Source: Candidatus Limivivens intestinipullorum (GTDB lineage Bacteria > Bacillota > Clostridia > Lachnospirales > Lachnospiraceae). From it: a stretch of 64,000 bases of DNA. The notes beneath the pieces were generated by a model. That model saw only the letters and a list, made by a program, of their open reading frames with translations, was not told where the DNA came from and ran no database searches. The stretch is taken from positions 1-64,000 of the forward strand of contig DVIQ01000023.1 of assembly GCA_018711185.1 (NCBI GenBank), written 5' to 3'. Within the stretch, counting starts at the first letter, position 1; the number at the start of each line of letters is the position of its first letter. The position numbers were made by a program, and so were the translations under genes. This document shows, one piece after another, positions 9,825 to 18,193 of the stretch.

Positions 9825-11378
9825 TTACGTTTTTCCCACCGCTATTTTAGCACCGGAAGGGATCCTCTGGCAAGACGCGTACCAGTCCAAAGCGCGGCAA
9901 ACCAAAGCCGCATCGGCGGGATATTCCCAGTCCGCCGCGCCGAAGCGCTGGCGCCCGGCGTTGCCCTTTCCCAGCACGAGAACCACCGTCCGCTCCTCCG
10001 CCTCCGCCACTGCCCGGTTCACCGCCTCCGCCCGGTCGCGGATACACGCGCAGGGGCAGCCCACCATCTCCGCGTAATGGCATATCTCCCCGGAAATCCG
10101 TTCCACCGGCTCCATACCAGGGTTGTCAGCGGTTATGTAAAGCTTCTGGGCGAACAGACCGGCAACAAGTCCAAGCTCTCTCCTCAGATTTTTCCCCCTG
10201 TCTCCCGGACAGCCGAAAACTGCCGCGATCCTCCACCCCGGGAAGCGCAGACACACGTCGTCAAAGAGCCGTTCAAGGCTCAGGCGGTTTTGGGCGCAAT
10301 CCACAATCACATGGAGTTTCCTGTCGCTGCTTTCATACTCCTCCATCCTGCCGCTGACCGTGGCCAGGGCCAGCCCCTCTCTGATGCAGGATACGGGAAT
10401 TTCATACGCATACGCAGCGGCAATGGCCGCCAGAGCATTCTCCACGTTAAAGAAACCCGGCATTGCCAGCGTAAATTTTTCGTGAAACCGATCGCATCTC
10501 GCCCGAAAAGTCACTTTTCCATTCTCCATATGTATGGCGTGACCCCAGATATCCGGCGCTCCGGTAGTTCCAAAGGTAACGATCCTCTCCGCGCTGCCGG
10601 CCGCCGCCAGCACCTGCCGGCGATGCTCCGTATCCAAGTTGACGCAGGCCGTCTTTGCATTCCTGAAAACAGCGGATACCGTCCGCAGCGACTCCTCAAA
10701 GCTTTCATGCCCTTCAAAATGGGCGGAATCTTCCGCAATATTCAGCAAGATTCCCACATCACAGGGAATCCCGCAGGCCCGATAGGATTTCAGCATACGT
10801 TCGGACAGCTCCACAGTCATATACTCCTGCCCCGTATCCACGGAACGGTTCAGTCGGCGATACAGCTTTGCCGGCTCCGAGACAGTCTGGAAAGAACCGC
10901 TTTCCCGGCCGTCAAAAGTTTCCATGGAGGACAGGATTCCCGTGGGCCGCCCTCCTTTCTGCCGCTCCCAGGCGTCCAGAATGCTCCGCAGATAATGGGC
11001 CGCCGTGGTTTTCCCGTTTGTTCCGGTTATTCCCGTAATCTTCACCGGAAGCTTTGCCGCGTCATAAAAGGCTGACGCCAGAAGAGCCTCTGCCTGAGCA
11101 ATATCCCGCACCCTCAGAAAAGCCATCCCCTGCCCTGCCTGGTACGGCGTCTCACTGACATAGCAGAAGCATCCTCTCTCTGCCGCCCCGGCCAGAGCTT
11201 CCTCCCGAAACGCGCTTCCATTGCAGAGAAACATCCCGTCCCGGACCGCCTCCCAAAGGCTGCTGGCAAGCCCCCTCACCGGCCGCTCCTCCCATCCCGC
11301 GATCCGCTCTCCCCGGAGGAGTCCCGCGTTCTTTAAAAGTTCTCTATATTCTCTCAATGCTTTTTCTTTCATAAACAT
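9825..11378 (-). CDS. MurE-like Mur ligase family protein
   Basis: ITGTNGKTTAAHYL P-loop, DxGILLNIAEDSAHFEGHESF, GRMEEYE, GKGNAGRQR. Confidence 0.85.
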   Translation of the reverse strand: MFMKEKALREYRELLKNAGLLRGERIAGWEERPVRGLASSLWEAVRDGMFLCNGSAFREEALAGAAERGCFCYVSETPYQAGQGMAFLRVRDIAQAEALLASAFYDAAKLPVKITGITGTNGKTTAAHYLRSILDAWERQKGGRPTGILSSMETFDGRESGSFQTVSEPAKLYRRLNRSVDTGQEYMTVELSERMLKSYRACGIPCDVGILLNIAEDSAHFEGHESFEESLRTVSAVFRNAKTACVNLDTEHRRQVLAAAGSAERIVTFGTTGAPDIWGHAIHMENGKVTFRARCDRFHEKFTLAMPGFFNVENALAAIAAAYAYEIPVSCIREGLALATVSGRMEEYESSDRKLHVIVDCAQNRLSLERLFDDVCLRFPGWRIAAVFGCPGDRGKNLRRELGLVAGLFAQKLYITADNPGMEPVERISGEICHYAEMVGCPCACIRDRAEAVNRAVAEAEERTVVLVLGKGNAGRQRFGAADWEYPADAALVCRALDWYASCQRIPSGAKIAVGKT

Positions 11379-11477
11379 CCGCCCCTTTGTGTATTAGATT
11401 CCCGGACGGCCAAAAAGGTTTCAATTTTCCCCATTCTGTGCTATGATGCTATTATAAGGATTCAGGAGGTCGAATGA

Positions 11478-12251
11478 ATGAAAGAGCAATTATACACCAT
11501 TCCCTTAAACGACGCGTTCCATACAGAGGATGAATGTCCCTTCTGCTATATCGAACGCTCTCTGGAACAGCATTCCATCGAATTTGTCCTGGGCGCTTCC
11601 CAGGCTTCCTATATGGAGGATAATATCCGCGCGGAGACAGACCGCCAGGGCTTCTGCGCCGATCATTTCCACAAGCTCTTTGTGTACGGGAACCGTCTTG
11701 GCAGCGCCCTGATTATGGAGACGCACCTGAAAAATCTCCGGGCCGGCCTGGAAAAGGAAATCTCCCAGTACGCTCCTGGCAAAAAAGCCTCCCTCTTCAG
11801 CCGTTTTTCCAAAAATGACGGCGAAGAAAAGGAGGGAAACAATATCAGCCGCTGGATCGACGAGCGGGAATCTACCTGCTATATCTGCGATTCTATGAAA
11901 AAAACCTACGATCGGTATATTGATACCTTCTTTGAAATGTATCGGAAGGACGCCGCCTTCCGGGAGACGGTCAAAAACGGAAAAGGCTTCTGTCTGAAGC
12001 ACTTTAGCGATATTTTAAAGGGCGCGGAAGCACGGATGAATGAAAAAGAGAAAAAGGAACTGTACGATGTGCTGTTTCCTCAGATGCTGAATGGTCTTTC
12101 CAGAATCACCGAGGACGTGGAATGGTTTCAGAAAAAATTCGACTATCGTTTTAAAGACGCGGACTGGAAAAACGCCAAAGATTCCGTACAGCGGGCAATG
12201 CAGAAAGTCGCCGGGGGCTATCCGGCGGACCCGCCTTTTGAAGCCAAATAA
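11478..12251 (+). CDS. DUF6062-like protein with two CxxC...GFCxxHF half-sites
   Basis: CPFCYIERSLEQ...GFCADHFHKLF and CYICDSMKKTYDRY...GFCLKHFSDIL. Confidence 0.75.
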   Translation: MKEQLYTIPLNDAFHTEDECPFCYIERSLEQHSIEFVLGASQASYMEDNIRAETDRQGFCADHFHKLFVYGNRLGSALIMETHLKNLRAGLEKEISQYAPGKKASLFSRFSKNDGEEKEGNNISRWIDERESTCYICDSMKKTYDRYIDTFFEMYRKDAAFRETVKNGKGFCLKHFSDILKGAEARMNEKEKKELYDVLFPQMLNGLSRITEDVEWFQKKFDYRFKDADWKNAKDSVQRAMQKVAGGYPADPPFEAK

Positions 12252-12272
12252 AACCCATCCCAGGGGACAGGC

Positions 12273-13391
12273 TCAGGGGATCATCCTGGCCGGGTCCCCT
12301 GATGGGATTCCCCATTTCCGGGCCAGACGCAGCAGCTCTCTGTTTCTCTGATTCATGGTGCCAAAGCGCTCCAGACAGCAGCAGACCCGGCCGCATTCCT
12401 TCATAAGCCTTCGGGCGTGTTCAAAGGCCTCCTCGCTTATGGGCTCAAAGGCCTCCTCCGCCACAACCCGGCTTGCCAGAGCCCTGGCCACTTCGTAATC
12501 CACATCATTTTTATGGAGAACCCCCGCCGCGAAGGGCATTCCTTTTCTCTGCAGCCTGCGGAAAACCGAGACCCCCGTCCCTCCGCCGGCAATGACAAAA
12601 AGGCGGGGCTTTCCAGGAACCGCCTCCATTTCCAAACAGCCGAAATCCGCGTTGTAGCTTCCGCTCGTCACCTCATACAGCTCATGAATATAGTCCGAAG
12701 CAAAGATCTCCTCCGGCGTCCCGTATTTCGCGATGTATTCTCCTTTTACGCACACCACCAAGTCCGATACCTTCTGGGCCAGATCCAGTTCATGGAGTGA
12801 CATGATCACAGCCACATTTCCGTCCGCCACCATACGCTTCAGAATCGTCAGAAGCTCCAGCTTGTGCTTAATGTCCAGAAACGAGGTGGGCTCATCCAGG
12901 ACAATGATTTCCGGCTCCTGGCAGATAGCCCTGGCGAGAAGGATTCTCTGGCGCTGCCCATCGCTGACAGCCTGGAAATCCCGGTCCCAGAGATCCATGG
13001 CGTGAACCAGCTCCATTGCCTTTCGCACCTTCTCCCAGTCTTCTCCGGACAAAATCCCCAAAGCTCCCGTGTAGGGATACCGGCCGGTGGCCACCATCTC
13101 CGCGCAGGTCATAAGCTCCGGCCGTATGCGCTCCGTAAGCACCACCGCCATCCGGGACGCCACCTCCTTATTGCCCATGTCCGGCATATTCCGGCCGTCC
13201 AGATAGACAGTCCCCCCGATGAGCCGAAGCTGCCGGGTAATGCTTTTCAGGATTGTGGATTTTCCGGCTCCGTTGGGTCCGATCAGCGTCAGGATTTCCC
13301 CCTTCCGGACCTGAATCTCAATCTCCTTAATCAAAGGCTTTCCGCCGTACCCCACGGTCATTTTTTCCGTGCAGAAAAAAGAGTTTTTCAT
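12273..13391 (-). CDS. FecCD/BtuCD-type ABC transporter ATP-binding protein with about 110-aa C-terminal extension
   Basis: GPNGAGKST, VSDGQRQRILLARA, LDEPTSFLD; extension FVIAGGGTGVSVFRRLQRKGMPFAAGVLHKND. Confidence 0.92.
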   Translation of the reverse strand: MKNSFFCTEKMTVGYGGKPLIKEIEIQVRKGEILTLIGPNGAGKSTILKSITRQLRLIGGTVYLDGRNMPDMGNKEVASRMAVVLTERIRPELMTCAEMVATGRYPYTGALGILSGEDWEKVRKAMELVHAMDLWDRDFQAVSDGQRQRILLARAICQEPEIIVLDEPTSFLDIKHKLELLTILKRMVADGNVAVIMSLHELDLAQKVSDLVVCVKGEYIAKYGTPEEIFASDYIHELYEVTSGSYNADFGCLEMEAVPGKPRLFVIAGGGTGVSVFRRLQRKGMPFAAGVLHKNDVDYEVARALASRVVAEEAFEPISEEAFEHARRLMKECGRVCCCLERFGTMNQRNRELLRLARKWGIPSGDPARMIP

Positions 13392-14408
13392 TTAAACCGT
13401 CCTCCGTCTGCGTATCATAATATAGATCACCACCGGCGCCCCAAAGATGGCGGTCACAGAGCTGATGCTCAGCTCCGTCGGCGAGAATACCGTGCGCGCG
13501 ATCAGGTCGCAGAACAGGCAGAAAACCGCTCCGCCCAGGAAGCATCCCGGTATCACAAGGAGCGGCTTCGCCGTTTTCAGCGCGCTTTTTACCAGATGCG
13601 GAACCGCGATTCCCACAAAGGAAATGGGACCCGCGAAAGCCGTGACACAGGCCGACAAAAGGCTGGATAAAAGGATCAGCAGCACCCGGAACAGCCGGAC
13701 ATTCACGCCCATATTCTGCGCGTAGGCCTCCCCCAGCTGGTAGGCGCCGATGGGCTTTGACATCAGAAAGGCCATGACCATAGCAGCGCCCACCACTACA
13801 GACATCACCGCCACATTATCCCAGGAAGTGCCGGAAAAGCTTCCCATAGACCAGTTATGAAGGTTGACAATATCAGAGTCATCGGCAAAGGTTACCACAA
13901 AATCCGTTATGGCGGAACAGATATAGCTGATCATGATTCCGCTGATTACCAGAAGGGACATCTGATGTACCTTCCGGGAAACCGCCAGCACAAACCCCAT
14001 GCTGATCAGAGAGCCCGCGAAGGCCGCCGCGATCATAAGCCCGGAGCTCACCGTCAGGGAGTGTTCCAGGCAGGCGATCATCACAAGGGCCACCACCAGC
14101 TTCGCCCCGGAGGAAATCCCCAGCACAAAGGGCCCCGCTATGGGATTCGCGAAGAATGTCTGGAGAAGGAAGCCGGAGACCGACAGCGCTCCGCCCAGAA
14201 CAATTACTGCCAGAATTCTCGGAAGCCGGATTGACCATATGATTTGATAGGCCGTCTCCTCTCCCTTTCCGGCAAACAGGATTTCAAAAATCTCCCCCAC
14301 GGTCACGGAGACGCTTCCGGAATTGATGTTCCACACAATCAGCGCAAAAAGCAGCACGGTCAGAAGCAGAAAGGCCGCCCGGTATCTGCGGCCGGCTTTT
14401 TTATTCAT
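13392..14408 (-). CDS. FecCD/BtuC-type ABC transporter permease
   Basis: RLPRILAVIVLGGALSVSGFLLQTFFANPIAGPFVLGISSGA; FAGPISFVGIAVPHLVK. Confidence 0.95.
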   Translation of the reverse strand: MNKKAGRRYRAAFLLLTVLLFALIVWNINSGSVSVTVGEIFEILFAGKGEETAYQIIWSIRLPRILAVIVLGGALSVSGFLLQTFFANPIAGPFVLGISSGAKLVVALVMIACLEHSLTVSSGLMIAAAFAGSLISMGFVLAVSRKVHQMSLLVISGIMISYICSAITDFVVTFADDSDIVNLHNWSMGSFSGTSWDNVAVMSVVVGAAMVMAFLMSKPIGAYQLGEAYAQNMGVNVRLFRVLLILLSSLLSACVTAFAGPISFVGIAVPHLVKSALKTAKPLLVIPGCFLGGAVFCLFCDLIARTVFSPTELSISSVTAIFGAPVVIYIMIRRRRTV

Positions 14409-14420
14409 AAGGCAGCCCTC

Positions 14421-15605
14421 CTACTGCAGTTTATACATGTACGTCAGCTCGGTAAGATTTGGGGCCTCTTCGGTGAGCATCCGGTGTATATCCACAATCA
14501 TGGTTCCGATCCCCGTGGTTTCCTGGAACATATTCTTCTGGGTACACCAGACGTTTCCTTCCTTTACCGCCTTAAAGTCCGCCAGAAGGGCGCTCTTGTC
14601 CAGAAGCTGATCGATGGTCTGCAGTTCTCCGTCGATGGTGCTGTTATAAATAATATAGTCCGCGTCCCTGGCTTTTGCGTAAAACTGCTCCATCTCCATA
14701 TTCATGGTGGACATGGCGTTTTCCTCTCCGCCCAAATCCTGGAATATATAGTTTCCCCCCGCCAGCTCGATCATCTTTGACACGTAATCCCCGGATTTCC
14801 GGACATTGGCGTAGCCAACGCTGGTGATATAGAAAAACGCCACGGTTTTCCCGGTGTTCTCCTGGGATTCCACACTTTCCAGCATGGCCTGCTGCTCTTG
14901 GAATTTCTCTTCCGCCAGTTCCTCTTTCCCCAGAAGGACGCCGTACAGCTTCATCCACTCCACCCGGCCCAGGGGATGGGACTCGTAGCTGGAACGTTCC
15001 ACCAGAACCGGGATTCCAAAGCTCTCCAGGGTTTCCTGCACCTCCGGGGTATGGTTGATCATGGTGGACTCCACCGCCAGCCCGCAGTTTTCCGAGAGAA
15101 TCAATTCATAGTCCGGCGCGCTGTATTTTCCCGCGTAGACGATGCTTCCTTCCTCCATGGCCTCCCTTGCCGCGTCCACATACCAGTTTTCCGCGGAGGT
15201 GCCTGAAAGCCGGATGCTGTCCAGCCCGTCGATGGCGGCAAACAAATCCATGGCCGAGGTGGCCACCAGATAGATATTTTCTATGGGCTGCCGCAGTACG
15301 GCGATATCCCCGTCCAGATCCTCCGGGGCTTCCGCCCCTTCGGGAACCACCAGGAACCGGTCCGTGCCGCCAATGGTAATCAGCGCGAAGCCGCCCTCAT
15401 AATAGTCCACGGAAAACTGCTCCGCGTAGCTTAACTCCATGCTTCCCTCATAAGTAAGCCCCGGCAGGGCGGCAGCCTCCGTCCCGACATTCTCGGCAGC
15501 CGCGGTCCTGCTTTCCACCGCACTGGCGTTCCGGCTTATCCCGCCCAGAATAAAGAAGCACAGAGCGCAAAGCAGCAGCCGCTTTTTCCATTTTTGTCCG
15601 ATCAA
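14421..15605 (-). CDS. ABC transporter substrate-binding protein (BtuF/FepB-like)
   Basis: Signal peptide; NCGLAVESTMINHTPEVQETLESFGIPVLVERSSYESHPLGRVEWMKLYGVLLG. Confidence 0.88.
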   Translation of the reverse strand: MIGQKWKKRLLLCALCFFILGGISRNASAVESRTAAAENVGTEAAALPGLTYEGSMELSYAEQFSVDYYEGGFALITIGGTDRFLVVPEGAEAPEDLDGDIAVLRQPIENIYLVATSAMDLFAAIDGLDSIRLSGTSAENWYVDAAREAMEEGSIVYAGKYSAPDYELILSENCGLAVESTMINHTPEVQETLESFGIPVLVERSSYESHPLGRVEWMKLYGVLLGKEELAEEKFQEQQAMLESVESQENTGKTVAFFYITSVGYANVRKSGDYVSKMIELAGGNYIFQDLGGEENAMSTMNMEMEQFYAKARDADYIIYNSTIDGELQTIDQLLDKSALLADFKAVKEGNVWCTQKNMFQETTGIGTMIVDIHRMLTEEAPNLTELTYMYKLQ

Positions 15606-16582
15606 TTTTCAGCCTCCTGTATGGATTCCGAGTCAAAAAGCAAAGTGTAGGAAATCTCGTAAGGCTGGCTCATGGCCACCGTATCCGCGATCACCTGCTG
15701 TTCCCTGTCCAAAACCGTCAGAGGAATCGAAAAAGCGGAATTTCCCTCGGCGTTTGTCCGCTCGTATTTCACATCGTCCACAATCATATAGTCATAATAC
15801 GGGCTATCGAAAACAATATCCACCGTATACTCTCCGTCCTTTACCGTCAGCGCCGCCGGCGATTCCACCGTTGTTCGCCCGGAGCCGCCGGCCAGCGTGA
15901 CTTCAATCGTATAATCGCCGTTCGCGAGGCCCAGCTCCCCGGCCGTCTTATAGCTTCCCTCTTTCATCGCATCCAAAGGAAGACTGGACGCTTCAAAGAC
16001 CAAGGTCCGGTCATACCATTTTTCTTTTCGTCTGCTCCACGCCGCACAGTCGATCCCCATATCCAAGGCCTCCACCGGCACCTGGTAGGTCTGCTGTCCC
16101 TCCTCGTTTTCCACAAAAGAGATATATTCATCCTCGGATGCCTGAACGGCTTCCTCTCCGGTACCCATAAACAGCCGCGTATATCCGTCCCCCCCAAGGG
16201 TTATTACGGCCGTCATTTCGCCGTCCTCCACAGTGAGCTCGCAGGCCGTAATGTTAAACATCGAAGAGCTGGAACGCACCTGGATCTCATAGGTCCCGTC
16301 GATCAGCTGATCGCCGTAGACCGGCGTCATGTCCTCGTCCACCACGTCCTGGGCCGGCGCCATCTCATCCGCCGACGCCACCTGCGCGCTTCCGTCTTCT
16401 TCGCCTGCCCCTTGCTCCGTGTCCGTTTCCGGTTTCTCTGTATCCGCTTCCGTTTCCCGTAAAGTCTCGTCCGCGCCGGTTTCCGCGGCGCTTGCCGCCT
16501 CTGCCGCGGTTCCCGGCTTCGCTCCTCCAAATGCAATTCCCACACTGAATAATGCTGCTGCAATTAAAAATCTTCTCTTCAT
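15602..16582 (-). CDS. Secreted protein with acidic linker and two related domains, uptake-operon associated
   Basis: Signal peptide MKRRFLIAAALFSVGIAFGGAKPGTAAEAA; domain 1 DGTYEIQVRSSSSMFNI..., domain 2 NGDYTIEVTLAGGSGRTTV...; overlaps the SBP gene by 4 nt. Confidence 0.8.
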   Translation of the reverse strand: MKRRFLIAAALFSVGIAFGGAKPGTAAEAASAAETGADETLRETEADTEKPETDTEQGAGEEDGSAQVASADEMAPAQDVVDEDMTPVYGDQLIDGTYEIQVRSSSSMFNITACELTVEDGEMTAVITLGGDGYTRLFMGTGEEAVQASEDEYISFVENEEGQQTYQVPVEALDMGIDCAAWSRRKEKWYDRTLVFEASSLPLDAMKEGSYKTAGELGLANGDYTIEVTLAGGSGRTTVESPAALTVKDGEYTVDIVFDSPYYDYMIVDDVKYERTNAEGNSAFSIPLTVLDREQQVIADTVAMSQPYEISYTLLFDSESIQEAEN

Positions 16583-16686
16583 TTTTACGCACCTGCGGGA
16601 ATGCCACTCGCGCTTCCTCCCCTCCCGCACGGAGGGCAGGCTGCCAGACATTCCCGCATTCCTTTCTCTGGCTGTGTCTTTGGTTT

Positions 16687-17664
16687 TTATTCGCTCAGAC
16701 TGTCAATGGCCGCCTGGGTATGCTCCACAAAGATCTGCTGGATTCCATCCAGCTCGCCAAGTCCCTGAACCAGACACGTAACCTCATATCCGGCGTTGGT
16801 AAACTCGGTTTTCCAGGAGCCCTCCTCGTCTCCGGCCATATCGTTATTCGCGTGATCCCCCGCGACAATCATCAGCGGAGCCAGGACTGCTTTGGTGTAT
16901 TCGCCTTCTCCCACCGCTGCCAGTACATCCTCAAGAGTGGGCTCTGCTTCTACCGTACCCACGAAGTAGTTCTCATAGCCGGCTTCCGTAAGTTTCTCCT
17001 GCATCGCGGCGTAAACGCTGTTGGATTCCGCCTCGGTGCCGTGTCCCATAAAGCAGATGGCCGTTTCCCCGTCATCGTAGTCTGCAGTAGCTTCTGTAAT
17101 TGCCTGGATAACCGCTTCATAATCCGCGTCGCTGGTAAGCAGGGGCTCTCCCATCGCCACCGCGTCAAACTGATCCGCGTACTGGGCAACCTCTTCCACC
17201 ACGTCTGTATATTCCAGACCGTTCATCAAATGCGTCGGCTGAACAATCAGCGTCTTCACGCCGTCTTCCACCGCCCGGTCCAGGGCCTTCTGCACATTGT
17301 CAATGTCCAGGCCGTCGCGCTCCGCCAGCTTGTCAATAATGATCTGGCTTGTGAACGCTCTTCTCACATCATAGTCCGGATAGGCCTCGGCAATCGCCTC
17401 CTCGATGGCGCCAATGGTAAGGTCTCTGCTGTCATTATAGCTTGTGCCAAAGCTCACCACCAGAATCGCCTGATCCTTCGGAGCTTCCTTTTCCCCGGCA
17501 TCCGCTTCTGTCTCTGCTGCACCCGTTTCTGTCACAGCTTCCGCCTCCGCTGCATCCGTTTCTGTCACAGCCTCTGTCTCCTCCGCGAAGCATCCCATGC
17601 TTCCCAGCACCATAGCTGCCGCAGCCGTTCCGGCGATCAGGGTTCTCAATACGTTTCTCTTCAT
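16687..17664 (-). CDS. cbiK: Exported sirohydrochlorin cobaltochelatase (CbiK) family protein
   Basis: Signal peptide then ILVVSFGTSYNDSRDLTIGAIEEAI, QPTHLMNGLEY, ICFMGHGTEAESN (conserved chelatase histidines). Confidence 0.9.
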   Translation of the reverse strand: MKRNVLRTLIAGTAAAAMVLGSMGCFAEETEAVTETDAAEAEAVTETGAAETEADAGEKEAPKDQAILVVSFGTSYNDSRDLTIGAIEEAIAEAYPDYDVRRAFTSQIIIDKLAERDGLDIDNVQKALDRAVEDGVKTLIVQPTHLMNGLEYTDVVEEVAQYADQFDAVAMGEPLLTSDADYEAVIQAITEATADYDDGETAICFMGHGTEAESNSVYAAMQEKLTEAGYENYFVGTVEAEPTLEDVLAAVGEGEYTKAVLAPLMIVAGDHANNDMAGDEEGSWKTEFTNAGYEVTCLVQGLGELDGIQQIFVEHTQAAIDSLSE

Positions 17665-17853
17665 GTCTTTTCCTCCTATCCAGGGAAAGCCGCTCACTGC
17701 CAGGCTTTCGCGCCTGGTCAGCCGGCCCTGCCCTCTGATGCCTCTATTTTTGTTTTTACATCAGCAAAGCCATTGTACAGAAGAAGGAGACGCCCCGCGG
17801 CGACAGCCAAGGGATGTGCGGACACAGCCCGCCGGGTACAGTGCCCGCGGGCA

Positions 17854-17886
17854 TAAAAAAACCTTTTACCGGATGGTAAAAGGTTG
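17854..17886 (-). terminator. Attenuator terminator between cobalamin riboswitch and cbiK
   Basis: Minus strand AACCTTTTACCatccGGTAAAAGGTTTTTTT. Confidence 0.85.
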
Positions 17887-17944
17887 TAATCGCAAACAGA
17901 CAGACAGAATGAAAATGTCTGCTGAAACCGGTACAGCCAATTAC

Positions 17945-18140
17945 TCGTGGCCTGGAATCCTACTTCCGTACCAGCACCAGGCAGGTCTCCTGACTTGCAG
18001 ATCAGCGCGCGGAACCGCCTTCCCGGTTTCCCAGTGACATTCTGGTTCCCGCTCCCTGCTTACAGTGACGAGATCGTACAGGACTTGCACCTGTTTCCCT
18101 TTTCAACAGAACGCGTATGCATTCTGTCACCTGATGCTCT
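17945..18140 (-). ncRNA. Cobalamin riboswitch
   Basis: Minus strand AAAAGGGAAACAGGTGCAAGTCCTGTACG...GTCACTGTAAGC...CCAGAATGTCACTGGG...GCAAGTCAGGAGACCTGCCTGG. Confidence 0.92.
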
Positions 18141-18158
18141 ATTCAATTATTTATCGTA

Positions 18159-18187
18159 ACTATACCACACTTTACAGCACAAAGCAA
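18159..18187 (-). promoter_or_regulatory. Promoter driving the riboswitch operon
   Basis: TTGCTT - 17 nt - TATAGT on the minus strand. Confidence 0.65.
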
Positions 18188-18193
18188 GCGCTT

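Noticed and set aside
9816-11075. 419-aa plus-strand ORF antisense to the Mur-like ligase
   Set aside because: Low-complexity, Pro/His/Arg-rich shadow translation; the minus-strand protein has clear Mur ligase motifs.
16552-17856. 434-aa plus-strand ORF antisense to cbiK
   Set aside because: Shadow ORF; the minus strand encodes a signal peptide plus CbiK motifs under a riboswitch.
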